Below the pieces are notes generated by a model. That model was not told the DNA's origin, made no database searches, and worked only from the letters and a program-made list of their open reading frames with translations. From the NCBI GenBank assembly GCA_020205615.1, contig CM035161.1, positions 310,001 through 374,000 of the forward strand: DNA of 64,000 nucleotides, in the 5' to 3' direction. The stretch comes from Panax quinquefolius (taxonomy: Eukaryota > Streptophyta > Magnoliopsida > Apiales > Araliaceae). Shown here piece after piece: positions 36,743-48,865 of the stretch; the first letter of the stretch is position 1, and the number at the start of each line of letters is the position of its first letter. A program made the translations under genes and the position numbers.

Positions 36743-39700
36743 TTATGAAATTTCGTCCTCAAAATTAGGGTACGTACCTGATATATCGAAGAGGTGAGGA
36801 TATCTTGACTTCATCTCAGATTCTATCTCCCAGGTCATTTCTTCCACATCGTGATTTCTCCACAAAATTTTGACTTGAGGTATAACCTTGGAGCGTAGAA
36901 TATGATCCTTCTTATCCAAGATTTTAACAGGTAACTCTTCATACGTTAAATCTTCCTCTATCTCGTCTGGTTCTAATTCAACAATGTGGTTCGGGTCTTT
37001 CACATATTTACGTAACATAGATATGTGGAAAACGTTATGAACACGAGACATACTTAGCGGTAAAGCGCGTAGTCTATAGGCCACGCTCCTTACTCGTTCG
37101 AGGATTATAAATGGACCAATGAATTGAGGATTGAGCTTTCCTCTCTTTCCAAATCTTGTAACTCCTTTCCATGGAGCAACACGTAACAACACATGATCTC
37201 CAATATCAATTCCACGCCTTTTCGATGAAGATCAAAGATAACTCTTTTGTCGATCTTGTGAGGTTTTTATACGTTGTCAGATTATTTGAATCTTTTTCGT
37301 AGTCATACGTACTAACTCTGGTCCCAACAAAGTTGCTTCACCCACCTCATCCCAGCATACTGGAGAATGACACTTTCTTCCATACAATGCCTCAAATGGA
37401 GCCATGCCAATACTTTCTTGGTAACTGTTGTTGTAGGAAAATTCCAACAATGGTAAGAACTTGTCTAACTTCCCTTGAAGTCAAGGACACAGAGTCTTAA
37501 TAAATCTTCAAGAGTTTGAATAGTCCTTTCCGATCGCCTCATCTGCTTTGAGGATGATATCTTAAACTAAATCGTAAACTGCGCTCCCATATTTTTTGCA
37601 AACTAACCCAAAATCTTAAAGTGAATCTTGGGTCACGATCAGAAACTATGGATACTGGCATACCATGCAATCTTACAATCTCATTTATGTACATACTAGC
37701 AAGACGTTCAAATGTAAAAGTTTCTCATATCGGTAAGAAATGAGCAGACTTGGTCAATCTATCAACAATGACCCAAATCGCATCTATGCCTTAAGAAACC
37801 TTGGGAAGACCAGTAACGAAATCCATGGTAATGTGCTCCCACTTCCATTCTGGAATTCTAAGTGGTTGCAATGGACCTTTTAGCACTTGATGCTTCGCCT
37901 TGACTCGTTGACAAGTTAGACACCTTGAGATAAATAGCGTTATCTCTCTCTTCATATTGCTCCAACAAAATGTATGACGAAGATCATGATACATTTTGGT
38001 ACTCCCAAGATGGATTACAAATGGTGTGTTGTGCGCTTCCATCATGATTTTATACTTCAAGTCAGAATCGTTAAGAACACAAAGTCTGGAGTTGACTTGA
38101 AGTATTCCTTCTTCATCGATTCTTGCTTCCGAAATAGCACCTTCTTCCACTTTCTTCTTTATACGCATCAGCTCCAGGTCTGTAGCTTGAGCAGCTTTAA
38201 CTTTATCGATTAAAGTCGATTTTACTCGTATATTCGCCATCATCACATGGGTCCCTGGAGTCTTTAACTCTATCTCCATCCTTTTTAAGTCATACAAAAT
38301 GGGCCTTTGTGTTGACAATATCGCACTCGTACCCGCATATGATCTTCTACTCAATACGTCAGCTACATGTTGAGTTCCTTTTGAGTGAAGAAATATTTGA
38401 GGCTTTTATGATCCGTATAGATTTCCACCTTCTCTCCATACAAGTAATGTCTCCAAATCTTAAGCGCAAAAATGACAACGGCTAACTCTAGATCATGAGT
38501 AGGATAATTCCTCTCATATTCTTTGAGTTGTCGTGAGGCATAAAGCTATGACTTTCCCATGTTGCATGAGAACACATCCTAACCCTTTGCACGAAGCATC
38601 ACTCAGAAATGACAAATCCCTCCGTGCGAGATGGTATTGTTAGAACAGGTGCTGAAATGAGTCTACTCTTGAGTTCTTGAAAACTCTTTTCACATTCCTC
38701 GCTCCAACCAAATTTTGTATCTTTTCGAGTTAGATGCGTTAATGGAGTAGCAATTCGAGAAAACCCTTCTACGAATCTCCGATAATAACCAATGGCCGCG
38801 AAAGCTACGTGCTTTTGGTCATCGACTTAGGTTGCTCCCAAATTTTTGAATTGGTTCAATCTTTGTCGGGTCAACAGATATTCCATGATTTGATATTACG
38901 TGCCCAAGGAATCAACTTCCTCAAGCCAGAACTCGCATTTCTTCAACTTGGCATATAACTTGTTTTCACGAAGCTTTTGAAGTATAAGCCTCAAGTGTTG
39001 CTCATGGTCTTCACGGGTTTTGGAGTATATGAGGATGTCATTAATAAAGATGACCACAAAGTGATCAAAATATTCCTTGAATACTCGGTTCATCATGTCC
39101 ATGAAGGCAGCAGGAGCATTAGTCAATCCAAAAGACATGACTAGAATTCATAATGCCCGCATCGAAGTTCGAAAGCGATCTTTGAATGTCATCAGTTTTA
39201 ATCTTCAACTGATGATATCCAGAACGAAGATCGATCTTTGAAAAGAATTTGGCGCCATGCAACTGGTCAAACAGATCATCAATACGAGGTAACGGGTACC
39301 TATTTTGATGGTGACATGATTCAACTTTTGATAATCAATACAAAGTCACATACTTCCATCTTTCTTCTTCACGAATAAAACAGGAGCACCCCAAGGAGAC
39401 GTACTAGGACGAATGAAACCTATGTCTAACAATTCCTGCAGTTGGGTCTTTAACTCCTGACGTTCAATAGGAGCCATTCGATATGGGGCTTTGGAAATGG
39501 GTTTTGTACCAGTTTCAAGATCGATACAAAATTCAATTTCACGCTCTAGGGGTAGGCCAGGAAGTTCTTCAGGAAATACGTCGGGAAATTTATTAACAAT
39601 AGAAATATCATTCAAATTTGACGTATTTTTATTTAAATCCGTGATATGGGCTAAGAAAGCTTGACATCCGTTTTTCAATAAATGAATAGCTTTATGGCTT

Positions 39701-41277
39701 GAGATGACAGTGATGGATTTTAATGGTTTGGTTGCTTGAATTCACATAATAGGTTGGTTAGGAATATGAAAGTTAACAACCTTACGAAAATAATCAATTT
39801 TTGCATGATGAGTAGTTAACCAATCAATCCCTAGAATCACATCAAATACAAGTATTTTCAAAGAAATAAGATCGATAAGTAACGTGCGGTTACCGATTTG
39901 AATCATACAAGACTTATAAACCGTGGATGTAATGAAGGATTCTCCCAACGGAGTTTCAACAGATAAGTCAAAATCTAATTTCTCCGAAGTCAAATTTAAA
40001 CGTTGAGCGCAAGGAGGAGAAATAAAGGAATGGGTAGAACCGGTATCAAATAAAGTATTAACTTTGCTAGAGTTTATGATTAGCTTACCCGTGACCACCT
40101 CGTTCGAATTTCTCGCTTTTTGGGAGGTTACGACAAACGCTCTCCCTTGAACTACCGATTTTGTCTTATCTGGGACACCCTTTGATGCCTCCATCCCTTC
40201 TGGACTTGAATTTGGTGCACGACAAAATCAGGCTAGGTGGCCTTCTTTTCCACAATTATAACATGCTTTGGACTGCATCGTGAAGTTTGGACTTATGTGT
40301 CCTTCCCCTCCATGTTTGTAACATACGACCGACGGTCGTTCTCCTTCCTTAACAACGGGTGCTGGTGCTAACATCTTTTAATCTTTGCTGAACCTTCTCT
40401 TCTTGAACTTTCCACTCCTATTGTCTTGGCCATGATTACCACCGAAGTGGTTATCATTTCTTCGCATCTTGATTCCTCCACGTTTGTTGTCATCGCTCAT
40501 GATCGCTACCATTGGTATTATCGACTTGTTACCGCTCTTCTCTCTTTGTTGGGTTGACTCATTATCGCGCTCCAATAACTGAGCCCTATTCACAACATCT
40601 GAATACAAACACAGTTTATAAGAGATAAGGTATTGACGTATCTCGGGTTTCAAACCTCTTAGAAACATCCGCGTCATTCTTTTCTCATTATCAACCAAGT
40701 GGAACGCAAACCGAGACAACTCGGTCATATTTTTTTGCTCAAGCTTGATGAACTCTACCTCCTTCATGTGACGAATACTTTCAGAAAAGTACTTGTCGTT
40801 GAACAGCTCTTGAAACTTCTCCCAAGACATCTTCAGTGCAGCAGGTTGAGTACGCTTTACAAATTTCCACCAGTAATCTGCCTCTGCACGCAACATGAAG
40901 GTGGCAAAGAAAACCTTTTGCTCCTTGGAGCATCACAAGACATCAAATATCTTGTTGATCTGCTTTATCCACGTCTCCGCCTTAAGTGGTTTTGGCTCTC
41001 CAAAAAACTATGGTGGTCCCAGCTCCTAGAACTGCTTAGCGGTGACCGTCCGAGAGTTGTCAGTGTTTCCACCTGCATTTTGGATAGGAGCCGCCTTCGC
41101 CTGTTGTTGCATGAATTGCATAAAGCCTTTGACCATCCCATCATTCACCATTTCATCGGTGTTATTGTTTTCATGAGGATTATTGTCTTCCTGTTGTACA
41201 TTACCCTGTGCATTGATCGTTGTTGACTCAAAGGTCTCACGTGCTTCATTGCTTATCTCAACATTTTCGTATGCCAT
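36743..41277 (-). pseudogene. Gypsy gag-pol with C-terminal chromodomain, broken
   Basis: Minus-strand reading. Gag starts MAYENVEISN at 41277 and has a retrotransposon-gag core (AEADYWWKF, FQELFNDKYF) and one intact zinc knuckle, CYNCGKEGHL (about 40270-40240); a first knuckle has lost cysteines. Protease carries LFDTGSTHSFI near 40045. RT spans about 39600-38880, with SPWGAPVLFVKKKDGSM followed by a stop, and [10 protein letters not shown] where YVDDILIYSK is usual. RNase H and IGYYRRFVEGFS remnants lie near 38800. Integrase runs from 38210 to about 37250, with its zinc finger ending CLTCQRVKAKH and then MDFVTGLP. The end (37192-36743) has the linker and a chromodomain-like tail (VKILWRNHDVEEMTWE). 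Stops and frameshifts at about 41030, 40378, 39740, 39345, 38890 and 37790 make it inactive. Chromodomains of this group steer integration to heterochromatin. Confidence 0.9.
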
Positions 41278-41432
41278 TTACAAATACTGCAACAAAACAA
41301 GGGTTAATTAACATATCACATATTATCCCTTTATTCTGACCGACCAATTAAATACCAAATAAACTTAGGTAGGTCATACAAGCCAAGGAATTCCCCGTCT
41401 TTCCCCTCCTAGTTCTTATCTCACATCTCTGC

Positions 41433-41995
41433 CAGGGATCATAGTTTATTAATTGACTTCTATTTCCTTATAGAAATTAGGGTTATAGTTTATTAATTCC
41501 TATTAGGATTTGGATTGTTTTGAGTAGTATAAATAGAGGTCCAAGTTGATGTAATCAAAGATTTTATACATTATCATTATTATTATTCAATATACTTGTG
41601 AGTTTATTCTCTACTTTTGGTTCTTTGAAGAATTCCTAAGTATTTTTCTTAGTTATTTCTTTGAGATTCAATTTGACTTATCATACAACAATTCATAGTT
41701 GTGTGTGGCGCTTTCACCGCATCAATCGTCGATTTTACACGAGATTACCGCTTCAATATAAGCGAGGGTCAAGGTGTCGTTGGTGTCCATTCAACGCAGG
41801 ATTCCGAACGCGAGCAATTGTACCAAGATTACCGCTCTACATATAAAGAGGGGTTAAGGTGTTGCAAGCAATTCACCCAACAACCTCTTTAGAAACGATA
41901 GAAGGCGGCGACCACCTCACGCAAGCGTCTTGGTAGTCTATCATTTGGTATCGAGCCGTGTTTCGATCCCGGGACCCATGGGTTATGGGTTACTG
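41433..41995 (+). mobile_element. Inserted fragment of another LTR retrotransposon (LTR end plus primer site)
   Basis: The Gypsy leader is continuous on either side when compared with 31960-32013, so this stretch is foreign. It contains a TATA-like TATAAATAGAGGTCC (about 41529) and a leader-like region. Near 41942 is TTTGGTATCGAGCC, a primer-binding-site motif, following TCTATCA, which would be the LTR end. It looks like the 3' part of an LTR and the first bases of an internal region, plus orientation. No coding part is present and no clear target duplication was found. Confidence 0.55.
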
Positions 41996-42013
41996 AATAG
42001 CTTTGATATTAAC

Positions 42014-43737
42014 TGTGACGCCCCCCAAAATAGGTATACATCACCCATCTTGAGTCGCCAAATACATGGTACAAAATACAAATACAAACTTAATTATACA
42101 ACCGTCAATGTAATATACTGACAATACATAAACCGAGAGTTTTAATAGGAATATTGTCATCTGACAATATCCACACTCAAAGGAGTCCTCATTACATTTA
42201 TCATCACACTATTTAATGTAATAGTGAGGACTACTAATGCTATCTTCTGACCGCTACTCCTTTCCCCAACTCGTATCAAATATATTCTCATTTCCAGAAG
42301 AGAACGATTGAAAGAAAGGGTGAGCTCAACTAATCCAAAGAAGAAATATTATGACTAAGATACTCGCGAATAAATTATCAATAGTCTTCAACAATGTTAA
42401 ACCGATAAAATACAATAGACATCAAGTTTAAGCAGAATTTAATAAGCAATCCATTAGAAGAGTCAAGTAGAGAATAAAACCTACTATCTTCTATGATTTA
42501 AAAATGTTTTCATCAAATTTTATCACGAGACTCAAATTTTAATAAATAAATCACATCTTCTAATCATCCCCGTATTACGAGCCAAGGATATTCATTAAAT
42601 CATCAACTACGCTATACTATACCGAATAATCCACAGTCATAATCATACCAAAACTGTCCATCAATGCATTACGTATCATCGAGGACTTTTATCATATCAT
42701 TTATAACATTACAGTCATGATTATCTATACCGATGATCCACATCCTCGGTCATAATCATACTAAGTCCATCTACATGCACGTAAGCCAAAGATGACTTTC
42801 ATTACAATATAAGCGTGAGGATGATGACAATGACATAATAATTCAATAAAACAAGTTCAAAATTAATTTATCCAAGAACTAATAATGTCCAAATTGTCAA
42901 CACGATACTTTTCTTTGTAGAGTAAAATTTAAGAATGCTCGGGAAGAATATTTCCATGAAAAATCTCGGAAGAAGCGTAAATATCAAGGATATTCCACTA
43001 ATTTCATGGAGTATAAAGTCAAAACTTTAACCAACCGAGTATAATAAAAAGAATATATGAAATCTATGAATGAATTTTCACCCGTCATGCAGAATCCACG
43101 ATATCTGAGATCATTTCCACAATTTAATAAGGAATGAATACAAAGGATCATTCACCATGCATGTGGTAATCCACATGTATACGTTATTCCAATGAATAAT
43201 AAAGAATGGAATAACGTAAGGATTCATGCACGTGTGATAGAGACCGCACAAACATGTTATTCCCAATGTAATAATAAATAAGGAATAATAAATAATAGAA
43301 CCAGTCCCGGCGTAAAAACGTGATGCAGACGCGATATTAAAATGGAGATAAATAAATGCGGAATAATAAATAATGGAACTGTGCTCAGCGTAAAAAAGCA
43401 TATATCAGTGATATTCCGGCGTAATAATAAATGCGAATAATAAATAATGGAACTGTGTCCCACAGAAAACGCATGCATGTAATATTACGATAGAATAATA
43501 AAGAATGGAATGATAGAAGAATTTCACCATGATGCGAGATTGGCATAAACAAGTTATTCCAACATAATAATAAAGAATGGAATAACGAAGAATTTCACCA
43601 TGCAATGCGAGATTGCGATAAACAGGTTGTTCCAACATAATAATAAAGAATGGAATAATAACTCTTACGAGTATTGAAAGAAAGTAATTCTCTTCATGAA
43701 TACGAAAGAATAATACCCCTTACCTTAGAATGAAGCT
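42014..43737 (-). mobile_element. Outer Gypsy 5' LTR, truncated
   Basis: Starts TGTGACGCCCCCCAAAATAG and follows the family LTR (GGTGAGCTCAACTAATCC, hairpin array at 43130-43660, AATACCCCTTACCTTAGAAT). It then stops abruptly at about 43737, before the U3 part and the GGGGTCTTACA end. Beyond it lies single-copy DNA of the thioredoxin-fold gene, so a deletion or rearrangement removed the LTR end together with the host gene's 5' part. Confidence 0.85.
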
Positions 43738-43852
43738 ATATATTTCTGTGATACTAAGTTCTACAAATTGACTGTTTGACTATCATTATTTGGTAGTGAA
43801 GTACATTTCAGATTGTAGTTATTGGAATTTCATAAGTTGGAAATTTTGACAG

Positions 43853-44406
43853 GAGAAGTTGTACAACAAGCTAACATTCAACATGTCAAGGGCATCTGTT
43901 GTTAATCATATCACAAAGCTTGCGACCAATGTAGTTGGGAACTCACATTTCTCTACTGTTCAATCCGGCTTCAGTGACAGGAAAACCGATCTGGCAACAA
44001 GGATTTCTTTCAAGGTAAGGTTGGAAGTTGATATATCTATTCTCGTAATGTAGAGAAGTTGGGTCATTCATCTTTTTCCTTAAACAACCCAACTGATTCC
44101 TGTCATTTTTTTTGGGTATTAGTTTCGATGAACATCATCCATTATATATTGTTGTAGTACTACTACTAGTTTCTTATGACATCACCATTATAATTAAGTG
44201 CATACCACCATTCTATTATAATTCTTACTCCTTTTTCTGGTACAACACAGTACGGTTGCTCAAGAGGGGTGTTTGGGACCCCATTTTTCTACGTAAATGG
44301 ATTCAAGTTACCCGATGGGGATTCTACTATTGACTACGTGAAATGGAGAAGCATTCTTGATCCGCTAGTTGGCACCAAGAGGCAGGAGCTTGTACATTTC
44401 TTTTGA
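43853..44406 (+). CDS. Thioredoxin-fold family protein, 3' two exons only
   Basis: Exon 43853-44014 follows a TTTTGACAG acceptor and encodes 54 residues (EKLYNKLTFNMSRASVVNHI...). Intron 44015-44250 is GT-AG. Exon 44251-44406 encodes YGCSRGVFGTPFFYVNGFKL and ends ELVHFF-stop. The pattern matches the C-terminal half of a plant family of thioredoxin-like-fold proteins (DsbA-like), which are about 220-230 residues long and often secreted; the GTPFFYVNG segment holds the cis-proline of the fold. The N-terminal half, with any CxxC-type motif and signal peptide, is absent: the DNA upstream of 43738 is retrotransposon. It is either a pseudogene or its first exons lie beyond the nest and outside the window. 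Molecular function of the family is poorly known. Confidence 0.75.
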
Positions 44407-45240
44407 TGATCAAGAGTTGATCTTGTATGAGCATATGAATAATGGATGTGGATTTGCATGTTGCACTAGTAACAATATGCGATCCCAAATGAAAAGTGGC
44501 CTAGATACTTCTCAAATTAATGCATGCTTCAAGTTAGATTTTGTTAATGATATATATTTTTTTTTAATCAAAAAGTTGTATGAATTATATTAAATTTGAG
44601 TTTGAAAATATTTTATATTAATTTAAAAAATTAAATTTAATTTTATATTTTGGAAGAAAGGGAATTTTGGACTCATAATTGTTACTTTTATTTATACCAA
44701 AATTCTCTCACTTAAATCTTATTTTTAAGATTAAAATGCAAAATTCTCCTTTGTATTTGTGTTCTTGTGGTATTTTTATTTTTGAATTTGACTAATTCTC
44801 TCACTTAAATCTTATTTTTAAGATACAACTAGCGGTGCCGTGCAAGATTGATTCAAAATGTATAGTTTTACACTGTTAGTATGAAGTTATTTTTTTTTGA
44901 TAAGTTGGTTAATTGGTCAATAAAATACTTGCACATATATAACTTTTTCTGTGTGTTAGTATTTTATTAATTAATTGACCAACTTATCCCACAATAAATT
45001 TCATACTAATCACCTCCGTTTTACACTGTAATAATAAACTCAAGATATAATTTTATATTTTAGTCAAAAATAAAACTTTATTTTTGACCAAAACCTGGAT
45101 AAGTTCAGTCCAGAATCCCGATACGATTTACTATCTAAACCTGGTTTATAATTCGGAGCCAATTAGGATTATACTCAGATACTCCTAAATCGGTTTGAAC
45201 CGGATAGAGCCATAGAGGCGAGGAAGTTAGGGACTTGGGG
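44407..45240. other. Gene-free spacer between thioredoxin-fold and ALBA genes
   Basis: Contains the 3' flank of the thioredoxin-fold gene, a 90-bp-spaced direct repeat of CTCTCACTTAAATCTTATTT (44706 and 44796), and the inverted-repeat element described separately. No coding frame was recognised. Confidence 0.5.
44876..45018. mobile_element. Small foldback (MITE-like) element
   Basis: Arms 44876-44930 (TTAGTATGAAGTTATT...) and 44956-45009 (...AATTTCATACTAA) are inverted copies with mismatches. The direct repeat TTTTACACTG flanks it at 44866-44875 and 45019-45028, with TCACCTCCG after the right arm. Size and shape fit a MITE; the superfamily is unassigned. Confidence 0.65.
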
Positions 45241-45645
45241 CATGTTTGAAAAGGGTATCCGTATTGTATTTATGTACTTGGAACTTCACTGTAGCGGTTA
45301 GAGCGTAAACGAAGAAACGAAGCCGAAGAGTAGGGGTTTCCTTCGTGGAGCGTACTAAAATCTTTATCCTTTGATTCTTTCAAGGTACGCAATTGAAATT
45401 CGTATTTACTATAGTTTCAGAAAAACCTAAACTTTATATTTCTTTTCAATTCCTGTTATGAATTAAACCCCAGATGCCAAAGGTATAAACAATCAAAAAC
45501 CCTATTTTTTTTTCTTCCTTACTCACATGCTGAAGTTATATTAAGCCATAGTTATGAAAAACCCTAGCTTTACTGCTTTGTTTTTTTTTTCTCGTGCCGT
45601 TCCTTTTGTTTCTGTCAGTTTCACTCTGTGGTGAAGTGCTTGTAG

Positions 45646-48600
45646 ATGGATCGGTACCAGAAGGTGGAGAAGCCAAGACATGAGACACCAATTGATGAGA
45701 ATGAAATTCGTATTACAAGTCAGGGTAGGATGCGAAGCTATATTACTTATGCTATGACCCTGCTTCAGGTTTGTTTCCTTTCTGTTCTACTAAATTCAGT
45801 TAATTTTCAGTTAGGTATGGCTTTGATTTACGTTTTTTGTATCTCTTTACACTCAAAGATTTATTTAGTCCTTAACCATTAACCCTTGTACAGATTATAA
45901 CCCTTATTATTAAGCGTTTGTATTGTTGTTGTTTGTAGTTGCTAGTTTAAAGAAAGGGCCTGAGTTATTGTGCACAGTGCCTTTTATGAATTTGAGATTT
46001 TTTATTGGGAATTAGGAAATTTTTTATGTTTATTAAGATAGCTGATGACATGGATATTTTTTACACTTTTTAATCCTTATCCTTGAGATTGTTTTATGTT
46101 TTCAGTTTGTCTGACTTATAATCTGACTCGGTATGTTATAGGAAAAAGGTTCTAAAGAAATTGTGTTCAAGGCAATGGGCAGAGCTATCAACAAGACTGT
46201 TACAATTGTGGAGTTAATCAAGGTTTTTCCCTTACCTAAGATTTTCTACGAATTGTAGTCCTAACTCGCGAATTGGATTTTGTTATGATGAAATTTCCGA
46301 CATGGATGTTGTATTTGTAATGCAGAGGAGAATAGTCGGCCTTCATCAAATTACATCAATTGGATCTACAGACATAACAGATACATGGGAACCCCTAGAA
46401 GAAGGCCTCCTACCGTAAGATCCTACAAATTTAATTCTGAACTAGCAGTGTCACAACTTTTCTACAAGCATTTGTTTCTGCCTTAATGATGGCTTGATGT
46501 CACAAAAACGGGGACTCTCTCTTGTTATTGCTTTGACAATCATATTTTTTGGGTAGTGCAGTCTGGAAACCACAAGGCATGTTTCAATGATCACGATTAC
46601 GCTCTCGAAAGAGGAGCTGAATACATCAGCTGTCGGGTAACTTAGCTCAATTCCATTACTTGTGCTTCATTGTTTTACGAATAATGACTCTTGCCTGGTG
46701 AGAGATATTGTTCGCATATTTTTCTTTTGCTAATGAAAGTTTAGCATACTTTGTGTTTGTTGAATAGTAGAAGTGGCCTAATTTTTCTTAGTAGTGAATC
46801 TCTTCGAGATTGGCAATCCCCCCCTGCTATTTACATTTCTGTTAGTTCTAGTTTGTCTATGAGGGACTTGGATGCCTAAGAATGCATCTAGGGTCGTCAT
46901 GTTTGTTGATGATGCATAATTTCTTAACTGGGGGCTGGAGTTGTTTAAGTTTCTTGTGAATCTTTCATTTTCTAGTATTCGATCACCGTAGTTCTCTTCT
47001 ATTAGAGTGATTTATTTACGATAAGCTCAGCGATGATAAAGAATAATTAATCCATTGATTCAAGTTGTTGGGTTTAATTTCTCAATTATACCTGCTCTTG
47101 AGTTAACTAACTTGCAGGTAATTAATTTGCTGCAGGTACCAGCCTCCATTGCCTGCCGAACAGGTTAAGGTGTCACCTGAATTCGATTATGAAGGAGGTA
47201 GTAATATCCATCAATATGTTGTCTAATTTTTATTGCAGACAACAGCAGTTTCTAACTTTCTATAACACGTGTTGATCATGCAGAGGGATCACCAACTAAT
47301 CGAGGCAGGGGCCGTGGTGGCAGGGGAAGGGGAAGGCCTAGAGATGTATCAGGTAGGAGCTGTAATCGAATCTTTGTATATGTGTGATTGTTATTAAGGG
47401 TGAAGATGATTACCTTAGTCTTCTGGTCAATATATTATAAATCAATTGTCCCTTAATCCTTCAGATGAGATATCAGAGATAGAGGCTTTGAATCAACATG
47501 GCTAGAGTTAAGAAGGTTCTAGATATTGTACTATTGATATCACTCTTTGCTAGGATTTTTATCATCCTTCATTTTGGAGAAAGAGAGGGGTCATACTGTA
47601 ATATGGGAGAAGTATAAAGGATGGATCAACTGTTTTTTCTACCATTATTTTTCTTTCCCCGTGTATCTGGGCTGGGCTTTGCTGTTCTTTACTTCTTTTT
47701 ACCATTTTTATTGTATTGAATTAATGTTATCAAAGATTGATGATTTGAAGATTAGCTCATGGGCTCATAATTGCTTCATATCATAATATGTGTAGCTGAA
47801 ATTGGGTTGACTCATGCAATCTTATCTAGGGACTTGGAAAATCTATATGCAGTAGCATTACAATTATTTCATCTGAAGTGAATGTGGCATTTTATACAGG
47901 TAATGGCTTTGTGGAGTTTGAGGATGGTGGTTGGGATCGCCCTCGAGGCTATGCTAGGGGGAGGGGGAGAGGGAGAGGGAGAGGGCGTAATTTCCGTGGC
48001 CGTGGAAGGGGAGGGTACAATGGACCTCAGATGGATGCTCAGCAAGATGCAGGAGTCTATAATCAAGAAGCACCTGTTCAGGGCCGAGGTAGTGCTTCAC
48101 ATTTTTTCTAATCAAAGTTTCCGGAGATTGGCTGATGAATGTGCCCGTACATTTTAGATGAGATTTTTCTTCCCCTCAAAATAGGCCAGGATGGGCTGGC
48201 TAGCCTGCAAACTAATACTACAATTTTCTTCTACTCTGTTGGATAATAAGATTGCAATGATGGTTGGTTAGTTTTTATGGATGCAGAACTGAACGACGGC
48301 CCAAACCTGTGTTCTTGGCCAAGATGTGCATTTGACTGCTCAAATATTTGTTTATTTTTCTTCTTAATTTATTGTATGGATCAACACCTCATTAGCTACT
48401 AGCTTACCCCATCTTCTGAGTTCTCGTACTTGAAAAATATAAAGGACCATGTATGGTTGGTCTTTTTTGGAACTTCAATGTTTTGAAGAACTAGTGTGGA
48501 ATTTTGTGGTTTCAGCCCCCAGAATATTTTAAGAATATAGTGCTTTATAGGGGAACTCATTTAGTTATGTAACTGAAGGGATAGGATGTGGGAAGCCAAC

Positions 48601-48865
48601 CTCATTATAAAATGTATCTAAATTTCGTTTAAAAGGCGGTGATATGTTTGTTTTTAGGCCTTTCGGATTTCTCCTTCGGTACTGCATTTATATGAACTAA
48701 TGGAACAGTTGATATATTGACTCATTAGACTGCTATTTGTTTGGTTACCGATTGTGATGTGTTTCTGCTGTAGGTCGTGGTCGTGGTCGTGGGAGGGGAT
48801 CTCGTGGGAGGGGTCGTGGATTTAGATCTAATGGGCCGAACCATGCAGCTTCTGGAGATGCTTAG
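45646..48865 (+). CDS. ALBA-family DNA/RNA-binding protein with RGG tail
   Basis: Eight coding exons with GT-AG introns: 45646-45768, 46142-46222, 46326-46414, 46562-46636, 47136-47197, 47284-47352, 47900-48088 and 48774-48865. They sum to 780 bp (259 aa) with no internal stop. The N-terminus (MDRYQKVEKPRHETPIDENE) leads into an Alba domain, about residues 18-90, with GRAINKTVTIVELIKRR and TRHVSMITITLS. From about residue 120 the tail is rich in RGG/RGRG repeats, GYARGRGRGRGRG and later GRGRGRGRGSRG, typical of long plant ALBA proteins that bind mRNA and R-loops in nucleus and cytoplasm and join stress granules. A 5' UTR intron is likely (donor at 45385, acceptor ending 45618, ten-odd bases before a TTGTAG-ATGG start context). 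Exons 6-8 encode most of the RGG tract, so exon skipping would change RNA-binding strength. The gene looks intact. Confidence 0.95.

Larger units (their letters stand above)
36732..42013 (-). mobile_element. Internal region of a Tekay/Del-type Ty3/Gypsy chromovirus
   Basis: Lies between the LTR ending at 36731 and the LTR starting at 42014. Minus-strand AAGGGGAGGT beside 36731 is the polypurine tract. The primer-binding site next to 42014 is degraded (TTAATATCAAAGC). The coding order gag, protease, RT, RNase H, integrase, chromodomain is that of chromoviruses. A 0.56-kb foreign piece sits in its leader (41433-41995). Confidence 0.9.

Noticed and set aside
40699..41226. 175-aa frame on the plus strand
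   Set aside because: Antisense shadow of the Gypsy gag region on the minus strand.
47882..48157. 91-aa glycine-rich frame
   Set aside because: An out-of-phase reading of ALBA exon 7 (RGG codons) running into the intron. The spliced frame is supported by all eight exons.
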